From Elusimicrobiota bacterium (GTDB lineage Bacteria; Elusimicrobiota; Elusimicrobia; Elusimicrobiales; UBA9959): a stretch of DNA of 16,109 nucleotides. The stretch spans positions 1 through 16,109 of the forward strand of contig DNQL01000308.1 of the NCBI GenBank assembly GCA_003500765.1, written 5' to 3'. Made by a program: the position numbers and the translations under genes. The notes under the pieces are model-generated. The model worked only from the letters and a program-made list of their open reading frames with translations. It did not search any database and was not told the origin of the DNA. This document shows positions 7,551 through 14,231 of the stretch, piece after piece (position 1 is the first letter of the stretch; each line of letters begins with the position of its first letter).

Positions 7551-8968
7551 CCCGGGAAGATGAGCGGCGCCGTATGGAAAGAAAAAGAGTCCTGCTGATC
7601 TCTCCCTCCTTCGGATTTATTTACGAGGGGGCGGCTATAAAGCCCGGCGCCCCGTTCTCTCCTCCCATGGGACTGGCCGCGGTGGCCGGCTCCCTGGTGA
7701 AAGCCGGCCACGAGGTGCGCGTCCTGGACATGAACCGCTTTCCGGACGAAAAACTCTTGGACGAGCTCGAAACTTTCAGGCCTCATTACGCCGGCCTGGG
7801 GTTCACCACCATACTCGCGGACGAAGCCGCCCGCGTGGCGCGCCTGGTCAAAGAAAAAAGCCCGGCCACCGCGGTCATCGCCGGGGGCGTTCACGCCAGC
7901 AGCATGCCGGAGGAGGCTATGGCGTGTCCTCACTACGACATCGCCTGCGTGGGAGAGGCCGACTTTTCGGTCCTGGAAGTCGTCGAAGGACGGCCCGCGG
8001 GCGAAATAGCCGGCGTCGCTTTCAGGGACGGGGGCGTGGTGAAAGTCACGCCCCGCCGCCCCCTCGTCGAGGACCTGGATTCGCTGCCGATGCCGGCCTG
8101 GGAACTTTTCGACGTTTCAGCCTACCGCACCACCCACCTGCTCGCCCGGAAGAATCCGGCGGGCTGGATAGAGACCAGCCGCGGCTGTCCTTACGGCTGC
8201 GTCTATTGCAATAAGAGCGTTTTCGGACGGGGCTTCAGGGCTAAATCCGCGGGGCGCGTCGTTGACGAAATGGAGCGCATGCTGCGGGCGGGTTTCCGCG
8301 AGATCCATATCGCCGACGACTGCTTTACCGTGGACATTCCGCGCGCGAAGGAGATATGCCGCCTCATACTGAAAAGAGGCCTGGATTTTCCCTGGGCGAC
8401 CGTCACCGGGATAAGGGCCGACAGGGTGGACCAGGAACTGCTGGACCTCATGAAGAAAGCCGGCTGCTACAGGGTCTTCTACGGCATAGAGACGGGAAGC
8501 GAGGCGGTCCTTAAGCGCATAAACAAGGGGGAGACCCTGGAGGAAGTGCGCCGCGCCGTGGCCATGTCGAAAAAGGCCGGCCTGGAAGTTCACGGCTTTT
8601 TCATGCTCGCCCTGCCGGGGGACAACGAGGCGACGATGAGGGAGACGATAGATTTCGCGAAAGAACTGGACCTCGACATGGCCAAAGCCGCCATCACCAT
8701 CCCCCTTCCCTCCACCCCGTATTTCGACGAGCTTTCGGCGCAGGGCAGGATAAAGACCCGGGAGTGGTCCCGCTATAACTACTATTTCCCGGCGCGCGAG
8801 CTTTACGACCACCCGACCGTGGACTGGGATACCGCCGAGAAATATTACAGGAAGTTCTACCGCGAGTTCTATTTCAGGCCGTCGTATATCGTTAAGCGCC
8901 TGGCCGCCAGCCTGCGAAGCGGCGAGCTGCTGCAGGACCTGAAAGCTTTCCTGCAGATAAAATGGTGA
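7547..8968 (+). CDS. B12-binding-domain radical SAM protein
   Basis: A 473-residue enzyme with two domains. Residues of about 12-155 form a Rossmann-type B12-binding domain (RVLLISP strand, PMGLAAVAGSL, VIAGGVHASSMPEEA). Residues of about 205-400 are a radical SAM domain with the 4Fe-4S motif CPYGCVYC (C214, C218, C221), followed by DDCFTVD and an FYGIETGSEAVLKRINKG segment. This BchE/HpnJ-like architecture includes methyltransferases and ring-forming enzymes of lipids and natural products. The classical cobalamin DxHxxG motif is not present: the equivalent stretch is LDMNRFPDE, so cobalamin would bind without a lower-axial His or the domain may be degenerate. The start at 7547 overlaps the previous stop as ATGA. 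A second in-frame ATG at 7574 would begin just before the first strand. Between two glycosyltransferases, it probably modifies a lipid or sugar; the substrate is unknown. Confidence 0.9.
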   Translation: MTREDERRRMERKRVLLISPSFGFIYEGAAIKPGAPFSPPMGLAAVAGSLVKAGHEVRVLDMNRFPDEKLLDELETFRPHYAGLGFTTILADEAARVARLVKEKSPATAVIAGGVHASSMPEEAMACPHYDIACVGEADFSVLEVVEGRPAGEIAGVAFRDGGVVKVTPRRPLVEDLDSLPMPAWELFDVSAYRTTHLLARKNPAGWIETSRGCPYGCVYCNKSVFGRGFRAKSAGRVVDEMERMLRAGFREIHIADDCFTVDIPRAKEICRLILKRGLDFPWATVTGIRADRVDQELLDLMKKAGCYRVFYGIETGSEAVLKRINKGETLEEVRRAVAMSKKAGLEVHGFFMLALPGDNEATMRETIDFAKELDLDMAKAAITIPLPSTPYFDELSAQGRIKTREWSRYNYYFPARELYDHPTVDWDTAEKYYRKFYREFYFRPSYIVKRLAASLRSGELLQDLKAFLQIKW

Positions 8969-8975
8969 GGACGTC

Positions 8976-9917
8976 ATGAGAGACAGCAAACTGCTCGTTT
9001 ACGGATACCAGTTCCTGGCCGTCGCCTTCCTGTTCTACCTGGCGCAGCTGGCTTGCGCGCTCCTGTTCTCCCGGGCGGGCGGCGCCTGCGCCTACTCCTC
9101 CGGGGCGCTCCTCTCCGCCAACGTCCTCTTCCTGCTGGGAGCGGTCCTTATAGCGGCGGACCGCGTGGTCCCTATGCTTTCGGGATATTCCCGCAAGTCG
9201 CTGATCTACAAGCCGGTCCCGGATTCCCGGGTCGCCGTGGGGATGACGGCGTACAACGACGAGCTTTCCATAGAGGCCGCGGCCCGGGATTTCGCCGGGC
9301 AGGAGCGGGTGGCCGGGGTGGTGGTGGTCGATAACAATTCGGTCGACCGGACTTCCGAAGCGGCCGCCAGGGCCGGCGTCAAAGTGGTAAAGGAAACGGT
9401 GCAGGGCTACGGCGCCTGCTGTATGCGCGCCATGCGCGAGGCGATGGCCCTGGGCGAGGATCTGGTCTGTCTGGTGGAGGGGGACTGCACTTTCTCGGGC
9501 TCCGACCTCAAGAAGATGCTCGCCTATATCGAGAACGCGGACATGGTGCTCGGCACCCGGACCACCATGGAGCTCAACACGCCGGATTCCCAGCTGAACC
9601 CGCTGATCCGTTGGGGGAACGTCCTGATGGCCAAGCTGCTGCAGGTGCGCTTTCACTCGGTGCGCCTGACGGACGTGGGCTGCACTTTCCGGCTCATACG
9701 CAGGCCCGCGCTGGAGAAGATCATAGACCAGCTGGAAGTGACCGGCAACCATTTCTCCTGCGAAATGATGCTTGTGGCGCTCAAGAACAACCTGATGGTC
9801 ATCGAGATCCCCGTCACCCTCAAGAAAAGGGTGGGGGACAGCAAGGGCGTGGGCGGCAATATCGCGAAGGCGTCCGTCACGGCCTTCGAGATGTGGAAGC
9901 TTATAATGTTCCGCTGA
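8976..9917 (+). CDS. Membrane-anchored family 2 glycosyltransferase
   Basis: A 313-residue GT2 (GT-A fold) glycosyltransferase. Two hydrophobic segments (about 8-31 and 41-62) anchor it to the membrane at the N-terminus, and the catalytic domain follows from about residue 85. Signatures are VAVGMTAYNDE, the nucleotide-binding VVVVDNNSVDRT (115-126) and VEGDCTF (167-173), which holds the metal-binding acidic motif. DVGCTFRLIRR and the ITLKKRVG-like end resemble dolichyl/undecaprenyl-phosphate sugar synthases. It may load the polyprenyl-phosphate sugar used by the GT39-type enzyme two genes upstream; this is inference. GAGG about 5 nt before the ATG at 8976 supports the start, and only 7 bp separate it from the B12 radical SAM gene. 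Its stop lies 7 bp from the convergent M16 gene. Confidence 0.92.
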   Translation: MRDSKLLVYGYQFLAVAFLFYLAQLACALLFSRAGGACAYSSGALLSANVLFLLGAVLIAADRVVPMLSGYSRKSLIYKPVPDSRVAVGMTAYNDELSIEAAARDFAGQERVAGVVVVDNNSVDRTSEAAARAGVKVVKETVQGYGACCMRAMREAMALGEDLVCLVEGDCTFSGSDLKKMLAYIENADMVLGTRTTMELNTPDSQLNPLIRWGNVLMAKLLQVRFHSVRLTDVGCTFRLIRRPALEKIIDQLEVTGNHFSCEMMLVALKNNLMVIEIPVTLKKRVGDSKGVGGNIAKASVTAFEMWKLIMFR

Positions 9918-9924
9918 GCGGGTC

Positions 9925-11331
9925 TCAGTCCTCTTTCAGCTCGGTCACGGGGCCGAAGTCCGCGAGCGGCCTGTCGAACTTCGACTTATCCCCTATTACG
10001 AATATGACGGCCCGCGACGGGTCGAAATATTTCTTCCCCGCCGCCCGGGCCGTCGCGGGCGTCACCGCCGAAACGTCGGCCACGAAAGAGTCCAGGTATC
10101 CTTCCTTGAAGCCGTAGAGCTCCTCCAACGCGCGCTCGGAGACCAGCTTGTGCGGCGTGGCGAACTTGAAGACGAACGGGTTCACTATGGAGCCCTTGCT
10201 GCGCGAGACCTCCTCTTCGGCGGGAGACTCCGCTCCGGCCAGTTCCAGCTGTTTGAGCATTTCGGAGAGGGCCTGGGAATAGGTCTCGGGCTTGGTGCCG
10301 CAGTAGCTGAACAGGAAGCCGCCCTTCTTGCGGCGCGCGTTGGCCGCGTAGACGGAATAGGCCAGGCCGCGGTTGGTGCGCACTTCCCTGAAAAAGCGCG
10401 ACTGGAAGCCGCCGCCGAGAATGTCGGTCGTCACCGCCAGCGGGTAATTGTCCGGCGTGAGGTAGTCCGTCCCTTTCTGCATGACCACGAGGAAGGCCTG
10501 CGGAACTTTTTTGTCTATCAGGTACACTTTCCTGCCCGTAAGTTCCGGCGCGGCGGGTATGCCGGCCCGCGGCGCCGCCGCTCCCGTCCAGGCTCCGAAT
10601 TTTCCCTTTACCGCGGCCAGCATGGCCTCGTCGGAGGCGAAGTCTCCGCTGACCGCCAGGATGGAGTTCCCCGGGCGGTAGAAGGCGGAGTGGAAGGCCA
10701 GCAGGTCCTGCCGGGTCACGGACCCTACCGTGGACAGCTCGGTGCGGACGCCGTAGGGATGGGCCGGGCCGTAGAACATCCGCTTGGCCTCCCTCACCGC
10801 GCTCTCGTCCGGCTTGTCGTTGCGGCGCCGTATGACCTCCAGCTCCGCGTCGCGGGCGACTTTCAGCTTCTCTTCCTCGAAGGCGGGGGCCGTTATCACG
10901 TCCGCGTAGATGTCGAAGACCCTGTCGAAATCCTTGCGCAGCGCCGTCATGTCCAGCCGCGTCTCCTCCGAGAAGGAGTCCCCCGAGATGGAAGCGCCGA
11001 GGTATTCGAGCGTCTTGTCGATGTCGTCGGCCTTGTGGCGGGCGCTGCCGCCGTCCTTGGCCAGGTAGGCGGTCATCTGCGCTATCCCCGCCTTGCCGGG
11101 GAAGTCATGCGCGTTGCCGGCCGCGATGAAGAGGGTGGAGTGCACGATGGGAAGCGTATTGTCCCGCAGCAGGTAAACGGTCAGGCCGTTCTCCATGACG
11201 TAGCGGGCGGGCTTGCCCGGCCTGAAATCCAGCTGGCCGAATTTGGAGAGTACGGGATGCCCGGCGAAAGAAGCGGCTGCGGTCATGGCGATGGCTCCTG
11301 AGAGTAAGGTTATGATAGAGGCCTTTTTCAT
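9925..11331 (-). CDS. Exported M16 peptidase homologue, catalytically degenerate subunit
   Basis: A 468-residue M16-family protein with an N-terminal signal peptide (Lys-rich start, hydrophobic 5-20, likely cleavage after AASFAG). The two M16 halves are about 40-250 and 265-468. The zinc-binding HxxEH is lost: the matching segment GIAQMTAYLAKDGG has Q85, A88 and Y89 in those places. The RTNRGLAYSVYA motif (R318, Y325), which the partner subunit uses to hold substrate peptide, is intact. This is the usual division of labour in two-gene bacterial M16 systems and in mitochondrial processing peptidase. Its ATG overlaps the stop of the catalytic M16 gene by ATGA, so a heterodimer in the periplasm is expected. 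AGGGGG about 8 nt before the ATG serves as ribosome-binding site. Confidence 0.93.
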   Translation of the reverse strand: MKKASIITLLSGAIAMTAAASFAGHPVLSKFGQLDFRPGKPARYVMENGLTVYLLRDNTLPIVHSTLFIAAGNAHDFPGKAGIAQMTAYLAKDGGSARHKADDIDKTLEYLGASISGDSFSEETRLDMTALRKDFDRVFDIYADVITAPAFEEEKLKVARDAELEVIRRRNDKPDESAVREAKRMFYGPAHPYGVRTELSTVGSVTRQDLLAFHSAFYRPGNSILAVSGDFASDEAMLAAVKGKFGAWTGAAAPRAGIPAAPELTGRKVYLIDKKVPQAFLVVMQKGTDYLTPDNYPLAVTTDILGGGFQSRFFREVRTNRGLAYSVYAANARRKKGGFLFSYCGTKPETYSQALSEMLKQLELAGAESPAEEEVSRSKGSIVNPFVFKFATPHKLVSERALEELYGFKEGYLDSFVADVSAVTPATARAAGKKYFDPSRAVIFVIGDKSKFDRPLADFGPVTELKED

Positions 11332-12860
11332 TTCACGGCCCCCTTCGGCGCGAGAGAAACGATGGTGTAATTGGAGCGCTTGAGGTATTTGCCGGCCGCG
11401 GCGGAGACCTCTTCCGGCTTCACGCCCTTGAGGCGCGCGAGCAGCGCCCAGTCGTATTTCCAGTCGCCCATGATCCTGTCGTTGTTGGAGATGTTCTTGG
11501 CGAAATTCAGGTCGCTCTCCAGGCCGCGGACCATCTCGGACTCGTAGTTGTTTATTATCTTCTCCATCTCCCAGTCCGTGGGAGGGGTTTTCTTTACCGC
11601 CTCGATCTCCTCCCAGACCGCCGCCTCCAGGTCCGCCGAGGTGTGGGGTTCCTTCGGATAGCCCGCTACCAGGAAAAGCGACGGATAGCGGCTGCCCGGC
11701 AGCGAATGATGCGAGCCGGCGTAGAGCGCGACGCTCTTCCCTTCCACGAGGTTGCGGTAGAAGCGGCCGGTCTTTCCGTTGGAGAGCACTTCGCTTAGCA
11801 TGATCAGCGCCGGGGTGTCCGGGTGGGCTTCGCCCGGGTTGTGGAAGCCCATGTAGAAGGCCGGCTTGGCGTCGAAGAAGACGTTGACGCGCCGCTCGGC
11901 GTCCTGCTCAGGTTCGGCGGTGTAGGCGTCGGAGGGCAGGGCCTTGGCCCGCCAGCCGCCGAAATATTTTTCGGTCATGCGGACGATCTTCTCCGCGTCC
12001 ACGTCGCCGACTATGGCGAGCGTGGCGTTGTTGGGGACGTAGAAGGTTTCGTAGAACCGCTCCGCGTCGGTGCGCGTCAGTTTCTTCAGGTCGTCCATCC
12101 AGCCTATGGTGGGATTGTGATACGGGTGGGCCTTGAAGGCGGCGGCCGAGAGGTTCTCGAAGAGCACGCTGCCGGGCTTGCTCTCGCCCATGCGCAGTTC
12201 TTCCATTATCACGCTGCGCTCCTTGTAGAACTCGCGCAGGACGGGGTTCTTGAACCTGTCCGACTCCATTATCATCCAGGCCTCGACCCTGTCGGCCGGC
12301 AGCGAGACCTGGTATACCGTGTAATCCACCGCCGTGGCCGCGTTCATGCCGTTGGCCCCGAGCTTCTCATAGGTGCTGGTGAACTCGCCGGAGACGGAGA
12401 GCTCCCCGGCCTCTTTCTCCAGCGCGGACAGCCTGGAGGTCAGCTCTTCGACCTTCGCCCTGTCGGCGGAGGCACCCCTGGATTCCTCGGCTATGAGGGC
12501 CTGGGCCGTTGCCTCTATCTTGTCCAGCACCTTCTTCTCTTTGGAGTAGTTCCTGGTGTTCATCGTCTCGGTGCCCTTGAAGGCCATGTGCTCGAAGACA
12601 TGGGCCAGGCCGGTCTTGCCGGAAGGGCAGTCCACATTGCCCACCTTGAAAGTCATGGCGAAGGAGACCGTCGGCGCGAATTTCTTCTCGAGTATCAGCA
12701 GCCGGAGGCCGTTCTTGAGGGTATAGGAGACCACCGGCGGATACTTGGGGTCGGTCTCGACCGAGGCTCCCAGTTTTTCAAGGGCTTTGGCGTCGGCGGC
12801 TTTGACCGATAGCGGCGCGGCCAGCAGCAGCAGGCCGGGAAGAAGAGCTGAAAGATTCAT
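11328..12860 (-). CDS. Exported M16 zinc metallopeptidase, catalytic subunit
   Basis: A 510-residue M16 (pitrilysin-like) peptidase. The active site is GLAHVFEHMAFKG, with H87, E90 and H91 as the HxxEH signature; the third zinc ligand is a Glu in ERSVIMEELRM (E220 or E221). The ligand spacing is longer than in pitrilysin because of a charged helical insertion at about 105-160, found in a known M16 subgroup that also carries LGANGMNAATAVDYTVY and HPYHNPTIGW. A signal peptide is visible (MNLSALLPGLLLLAAPLSVKA). The ATG at 12860 is chosen because GGAGG sits about 7 nt upstream and it starts a clean signal sequence; the ATG at 12890 would add ten residues. It works with the degenerate subunit downstream and probably degrades peptides or misfolded fragments in the periplasm. 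Confidence 0.95.
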   Translation of the reverse strand: MNLSALLPGLLLLAAPLSVKAADAKALEKLGASVETDPKYPPVVSYTLKNGLRLLILEKKFAPTVSFAMTFKVGNVDCPSGKTGLAHVFEHMAFKGTETMNTRNYSKEKKVLDKIEATAQALIAEESRGASADRAKVEELTSRLSALEKEAGELSVSGEFTSTYEKLGANGMNAATAVDYTVYQVSLPADRVEAWMIMESDRFKNPVLREFYKERSVIMEELRMGESKPGSVLFENLSAAAFKAHPYHNPTIGWMDDLKKLTRTDAERFYETFYVPNNATLAIVGDVDAEKIVRMTEKYFGGWRAKALPSDAYTAEPEQDAERRVNVFFDAKPAFYMGFHNPGEAHPDTPALIMLSEVLSNGKTGRFYRNLVEGKSVALYAGSHHSLPGSRYPSLFLVAGYPKEPHTSADLEAAVWEEIEAVKKTPPTDWEMEKIINNYESEMVRGLESDLNFAKNISNNDRIMGDWKYDWALLARLKGVKPEEVSAAAGKYLKRSNYTIVSLAPKGAVK

Positions 12861-12908
12861 TATTTCCTCCATAATGGCGCCGGTTCTCACGGGGAAAGCC
12901 GGCGTCTA

Positions 12909-12917
12909 ATTATACCA
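12909..12917 (-). promoter_or_regulatory. Extended -10 promoter of the M16 operon
   Basis: On the minus strand TGGTATAAT (12917-12909) is a perfect extended -10 (TGnTATAAT). TTGGAC at 12934-12929 is a -35-like hexamer but only 14 bp away, so recognition probably rests on the extended -10. The predicted start near 12902 gives a leader of about 42 nt. Confidence 0.65.
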
Positions 12918-13033
12918 GTTAAATTACTGTCCAATGGGGCGGGGAGGTATCGGGTCTTTGGCGCGTCCCGGGGCGACCATGCGCCGCGGCGAAGCGGCCG
13001 CGTTCTGGCTGGAAATAGAGATATTTTCACAGG

Positions 13034-13045
13034 AAAATTAATTTT
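13034..13045. repeat. 12-bp perfect palindrome upstream of the sigma-54 promoter
   Basis: AAAATTAATTTT reads the same on both strands. It sits roughly 90-100 bp before the predicted start at about 13133, within the distance at which sigma-54 activators bind. It is pure A/T, so chance occurrence in an AT-rich stretch is possible. Confidence 0.35.
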
Positions 13046-13049
13046 TCGC

Positions 13050-13098
13050 AAACGGGCTTTTTTGGCGCTGTTTTGGCTCTAAAATGAGTAAAACGGGC
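13050..13098 (+). repeat. Direct repeat AAACGGGC, 41 bp apart
   Basis: AAACGGGC occurs at 13050-13057 and at 13091-13098, each followed by a T-rich run and then GGC. The 41-bp offset is close to four helical turns, putting both copies on the same face of the DNA. The second copy ends 8 bp before the -24 element. These could be activator sites; this is inference from position and spacing. Confidence 0.35.
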
Positions 13099-13106
13099 AT
13101 TTTTAA

Positions 13107-13122
13107 TGGCACTTAAATTGCT
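13107..13122 (+). promoter_or_regulatory. Sigma-54 (-24/-12) promoter of the peptide cassette
   Basis: TGGCAC (13107-13112), five bases, then TTGCT (13118-13122) matches the sigma-54 consensus TGGCACGnnnnTTGCW at all positions but one (T instead of G after TGGCAC). The invariant GG and GC are 10 bp apart as required. The predicted start is near 13133, giving a 62-nt leader before the ATG at 13195. No sigma-70 promoter of comparable quality is seen, although TTTACT / TATAGG nearby is a weak alternative. Such promoters need an ATP-driven enhancer-binding activator, which is not encoded within this window. Confidence 0.8.
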
Positions 13123-13194
13123 TTACTTGCTTTCGTGGGGGAGTATAGGCCGGAAAACAAAGGCCGGACCAACAAACAGTTAAGGAAGGATACA

Positions 13195-13461
13195 ATGAAC
13201 TCAAAAAACATCTTAAAGTCGCTGAACCTGACCGATGGGGAGGTCCTGACGCTGGAAAAGCTCAACGACCGCATGGAGTTTCAGGCGCTGTCGCCTGTGG
13301 CCGGAATGGAGAAGGGAGGCGAGGTGGACCAGTGTGTTTTCTATATTCACATAGACTGCTTCGATTGTCTTAACTGCCCTTCGCTCTGCAGCAGCGTACT
13401 CAATCCGTGCGACTGTGACGGCCCCGTGGGCTACATAAACTGCCACCCTTACAAGGGTTAA
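13195..13461 (+). CDS. Cysteine-rich RiPP precursor peptide (candidate)
   Basis: An 88-residue peptide with a two-part build. Residues 1-42 are polar, lack cysteine, look like a leader (NLTDGEVLTLEKLNDRMEF) and end in a Lys-Gly-Gly (K40-G42) that could be a double-glycine cleavage site. Residues 43-88 hold eight cysteines at 47, 55, 58, 61, 65, 72, 74 and 83, with aromatic and small residues between. The ATG at 13195 is fixed by GGAAGGA about 5 nt upstream; an in-frame ATG at 13135 would add 20 residues but lies at the predicted transcription start without a ribosome-binding site. It is the first gene of a cassette with a radical SAM/SPASM maturase two genes downstream, so cysteine-based crosslinking (thioether type) of the C-terminal part is the likely fate. 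It is not a SCIFF peptide by sequence. A small metal-binding protein is the alternative. Confidence 0.8.
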   Translation: MNSKNILKSLNLTDGEVLTLEKLNDRMEFQALSPVAGMEKGGEVDQCVFYIHIDCFDCLNCPSLCSSVLNPCDCDGPVGYINCHPYKG

Positions 13462-13484
13462 ATTGGTATATTTAGGAGGACGAA

Positions 13485-14216
13485 ATGAAAGCGATAATGA
13501 TAATGATGCTGGCGGCCGCGCCCGCCTTCGCCGCGATAGAGCCGCGGGAGAAGGAGGAACTGGCCGTCCCGATGGAACTGGATACCTCCACTTTCGAGAA
13601 CGACGTGGAGGGCGTCTCCGATAAGCTCCGCCGTTTACTGTGGGAGTCGAAGAAGGAGAAGAACATACGGCAGGTCAACGAGGCGGGCAAAGATCCCGCG
13701 GCGGCCCAGGTCGCGCTGGATTCGCTCGCCAAGGACCATCCTGAGGTTAAGGAGCGGGAGCCTCACGTCTTCGACTATTTCCAGGGCGCCATCTCTTTCT
13801 GGCAGCGCGACTTCGCAGGCTCGTACAGGAGCTTCGACTCGGCCATCAGGCTGCTTAACCAGAAATATCCCGACGGGGTCCCGCAGGGGGGAGTTCACGC
13901 CAAGAAGAACGCTTCCTTCTTTTCAAACCTGTACATGGGCCGCGGGACCGTGTCCATGTTCCTGGGCCGCGACGCCGAAGCATTGAAGGATATGAACGTG
14001 GCGATACACTATTCGCCGAAGCCGCGGCCGGACATGCAGGTCAACCGCAGCCGGGCGCTCATCCGCCTGAAAAAATACCAGGAAGCCTCAGAGGCCCTTG
14101 ATCACGCCTTCGGGATAAGCGCCGAGTGGACGGCCGCCGTCTCCGACAGGCCGGAGATTTGCCGGATACTGGCCAAAAGATCGCTGCAGCCCCGGGTCTG
14201 CGCGCCCGCGAAATAA
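13485..14216 (+). CDS. Secreted helical (TPR-like) protein of the peptide cassette
   Basis: A 243-residue protein with a short signal peptide (MKAIMIMMLAAAPAFA, likely cleavage after AFA at 16 or 17), so it acts in the periplasm or outside. The mature part is helical. Residues of about 95-128 (YFQGAISFWQRDFAGSYRSFDSAIRLL), 148-178 (LYMGRGTVSMFLGRDAEALKDM onward) and 184-211 look like consecutive TPR-type helix pairs, with the usual Gly/Ala and aromatic positions. TPR repeats bind proteins or peptides. AGGAGG 5-6 nt upstream fixes the ATG at 13485, which is 23 bp after the precursor gene. It may chaperone, receive or give immunity to the exported peptide; that is inference from position. The two cysteines near the C-terminus (226, 239) could form a disulfide. 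No catalytic motif is visible. Confidence 0.85.
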   Translation: MKAIMIMMLAAAPAFAAIEPREKEELAVPMELDTSTFENDVEGVSDKLRRLLWESKKEKNIRQVNEAGKDPAAAQVALDSLAKDHPEVKEREPHVFDYFQGAISFWQRDFAGSYRSFDSAIRLLNQKYPDGVPQGGVHAKKNASFFSNLYMGRGTVSMFLGRDAEALKDMNVAIHYSPKPRPDMQVNRSRALIRLKKYQEASEALDHAFGISAEWTAAVSDRPEICRILAKRSLQPRVCAPAK

Positions 14217-14231
14217 AGAAAAGGAAAAGAC

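Larger units (their letters stand above)
12861..13194 (+). other. 334-bp AT-rich divergent intergenic region
   Basis: This gap lies between the M16 operon (leftward) and the peptide cassette (rightward). It contains the M16 extended -10 promoter, a 12-bp perfect palindrome, a spaced direct repeat, and the sigma-54 promoter with a 62-nt leader for the cassette. From about 13020 to 13130 it is far more AT-rich than its surroundings. I see no tRNA, no convincing small RNA and no further gene beyond a 20-codon frame at 12979-13041 that lacks a good ribosome-binding site. Confidence 0.7.

Noticed and set aside
8117..9752. Two overlapping minus-strand frames (290 and 286 codons) opposite the B12 radical SAM and GT2 genes
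   Set aside because: No domain, no start signal, and both are explained by strongly supported plus-strand genes.
9914..9928. CTGAG/CTCAG hairpin between the convergent GT2 and M16 genes
   Set aside because: Only a 5-bp stem without a proper T-run on either strand; too weak to call a terminator.
10150..12812. Long plus-strand frames opposite the two M16 genes
   Set aside because: Shadows of GC-rich codons; the minus-strand genes carry signal peptides, HxxEH and operon-type ATGA overlap.
12979..13041. 20-codon plus-strand frame in the intergenic region (MRRGEAAAFWLEIEIFSQEN)
   Set aside because: Too short to judge, poor ribosome-binding site, and upstream of the predicted sigma-54 transcription start.
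13124..13150. TTTACT / TATAGG as a sigma-70 promoter for the peptide cassette
   Set aside because: Poor match in both hexamers and overlaps the start expected from the much better sigma-54 site.
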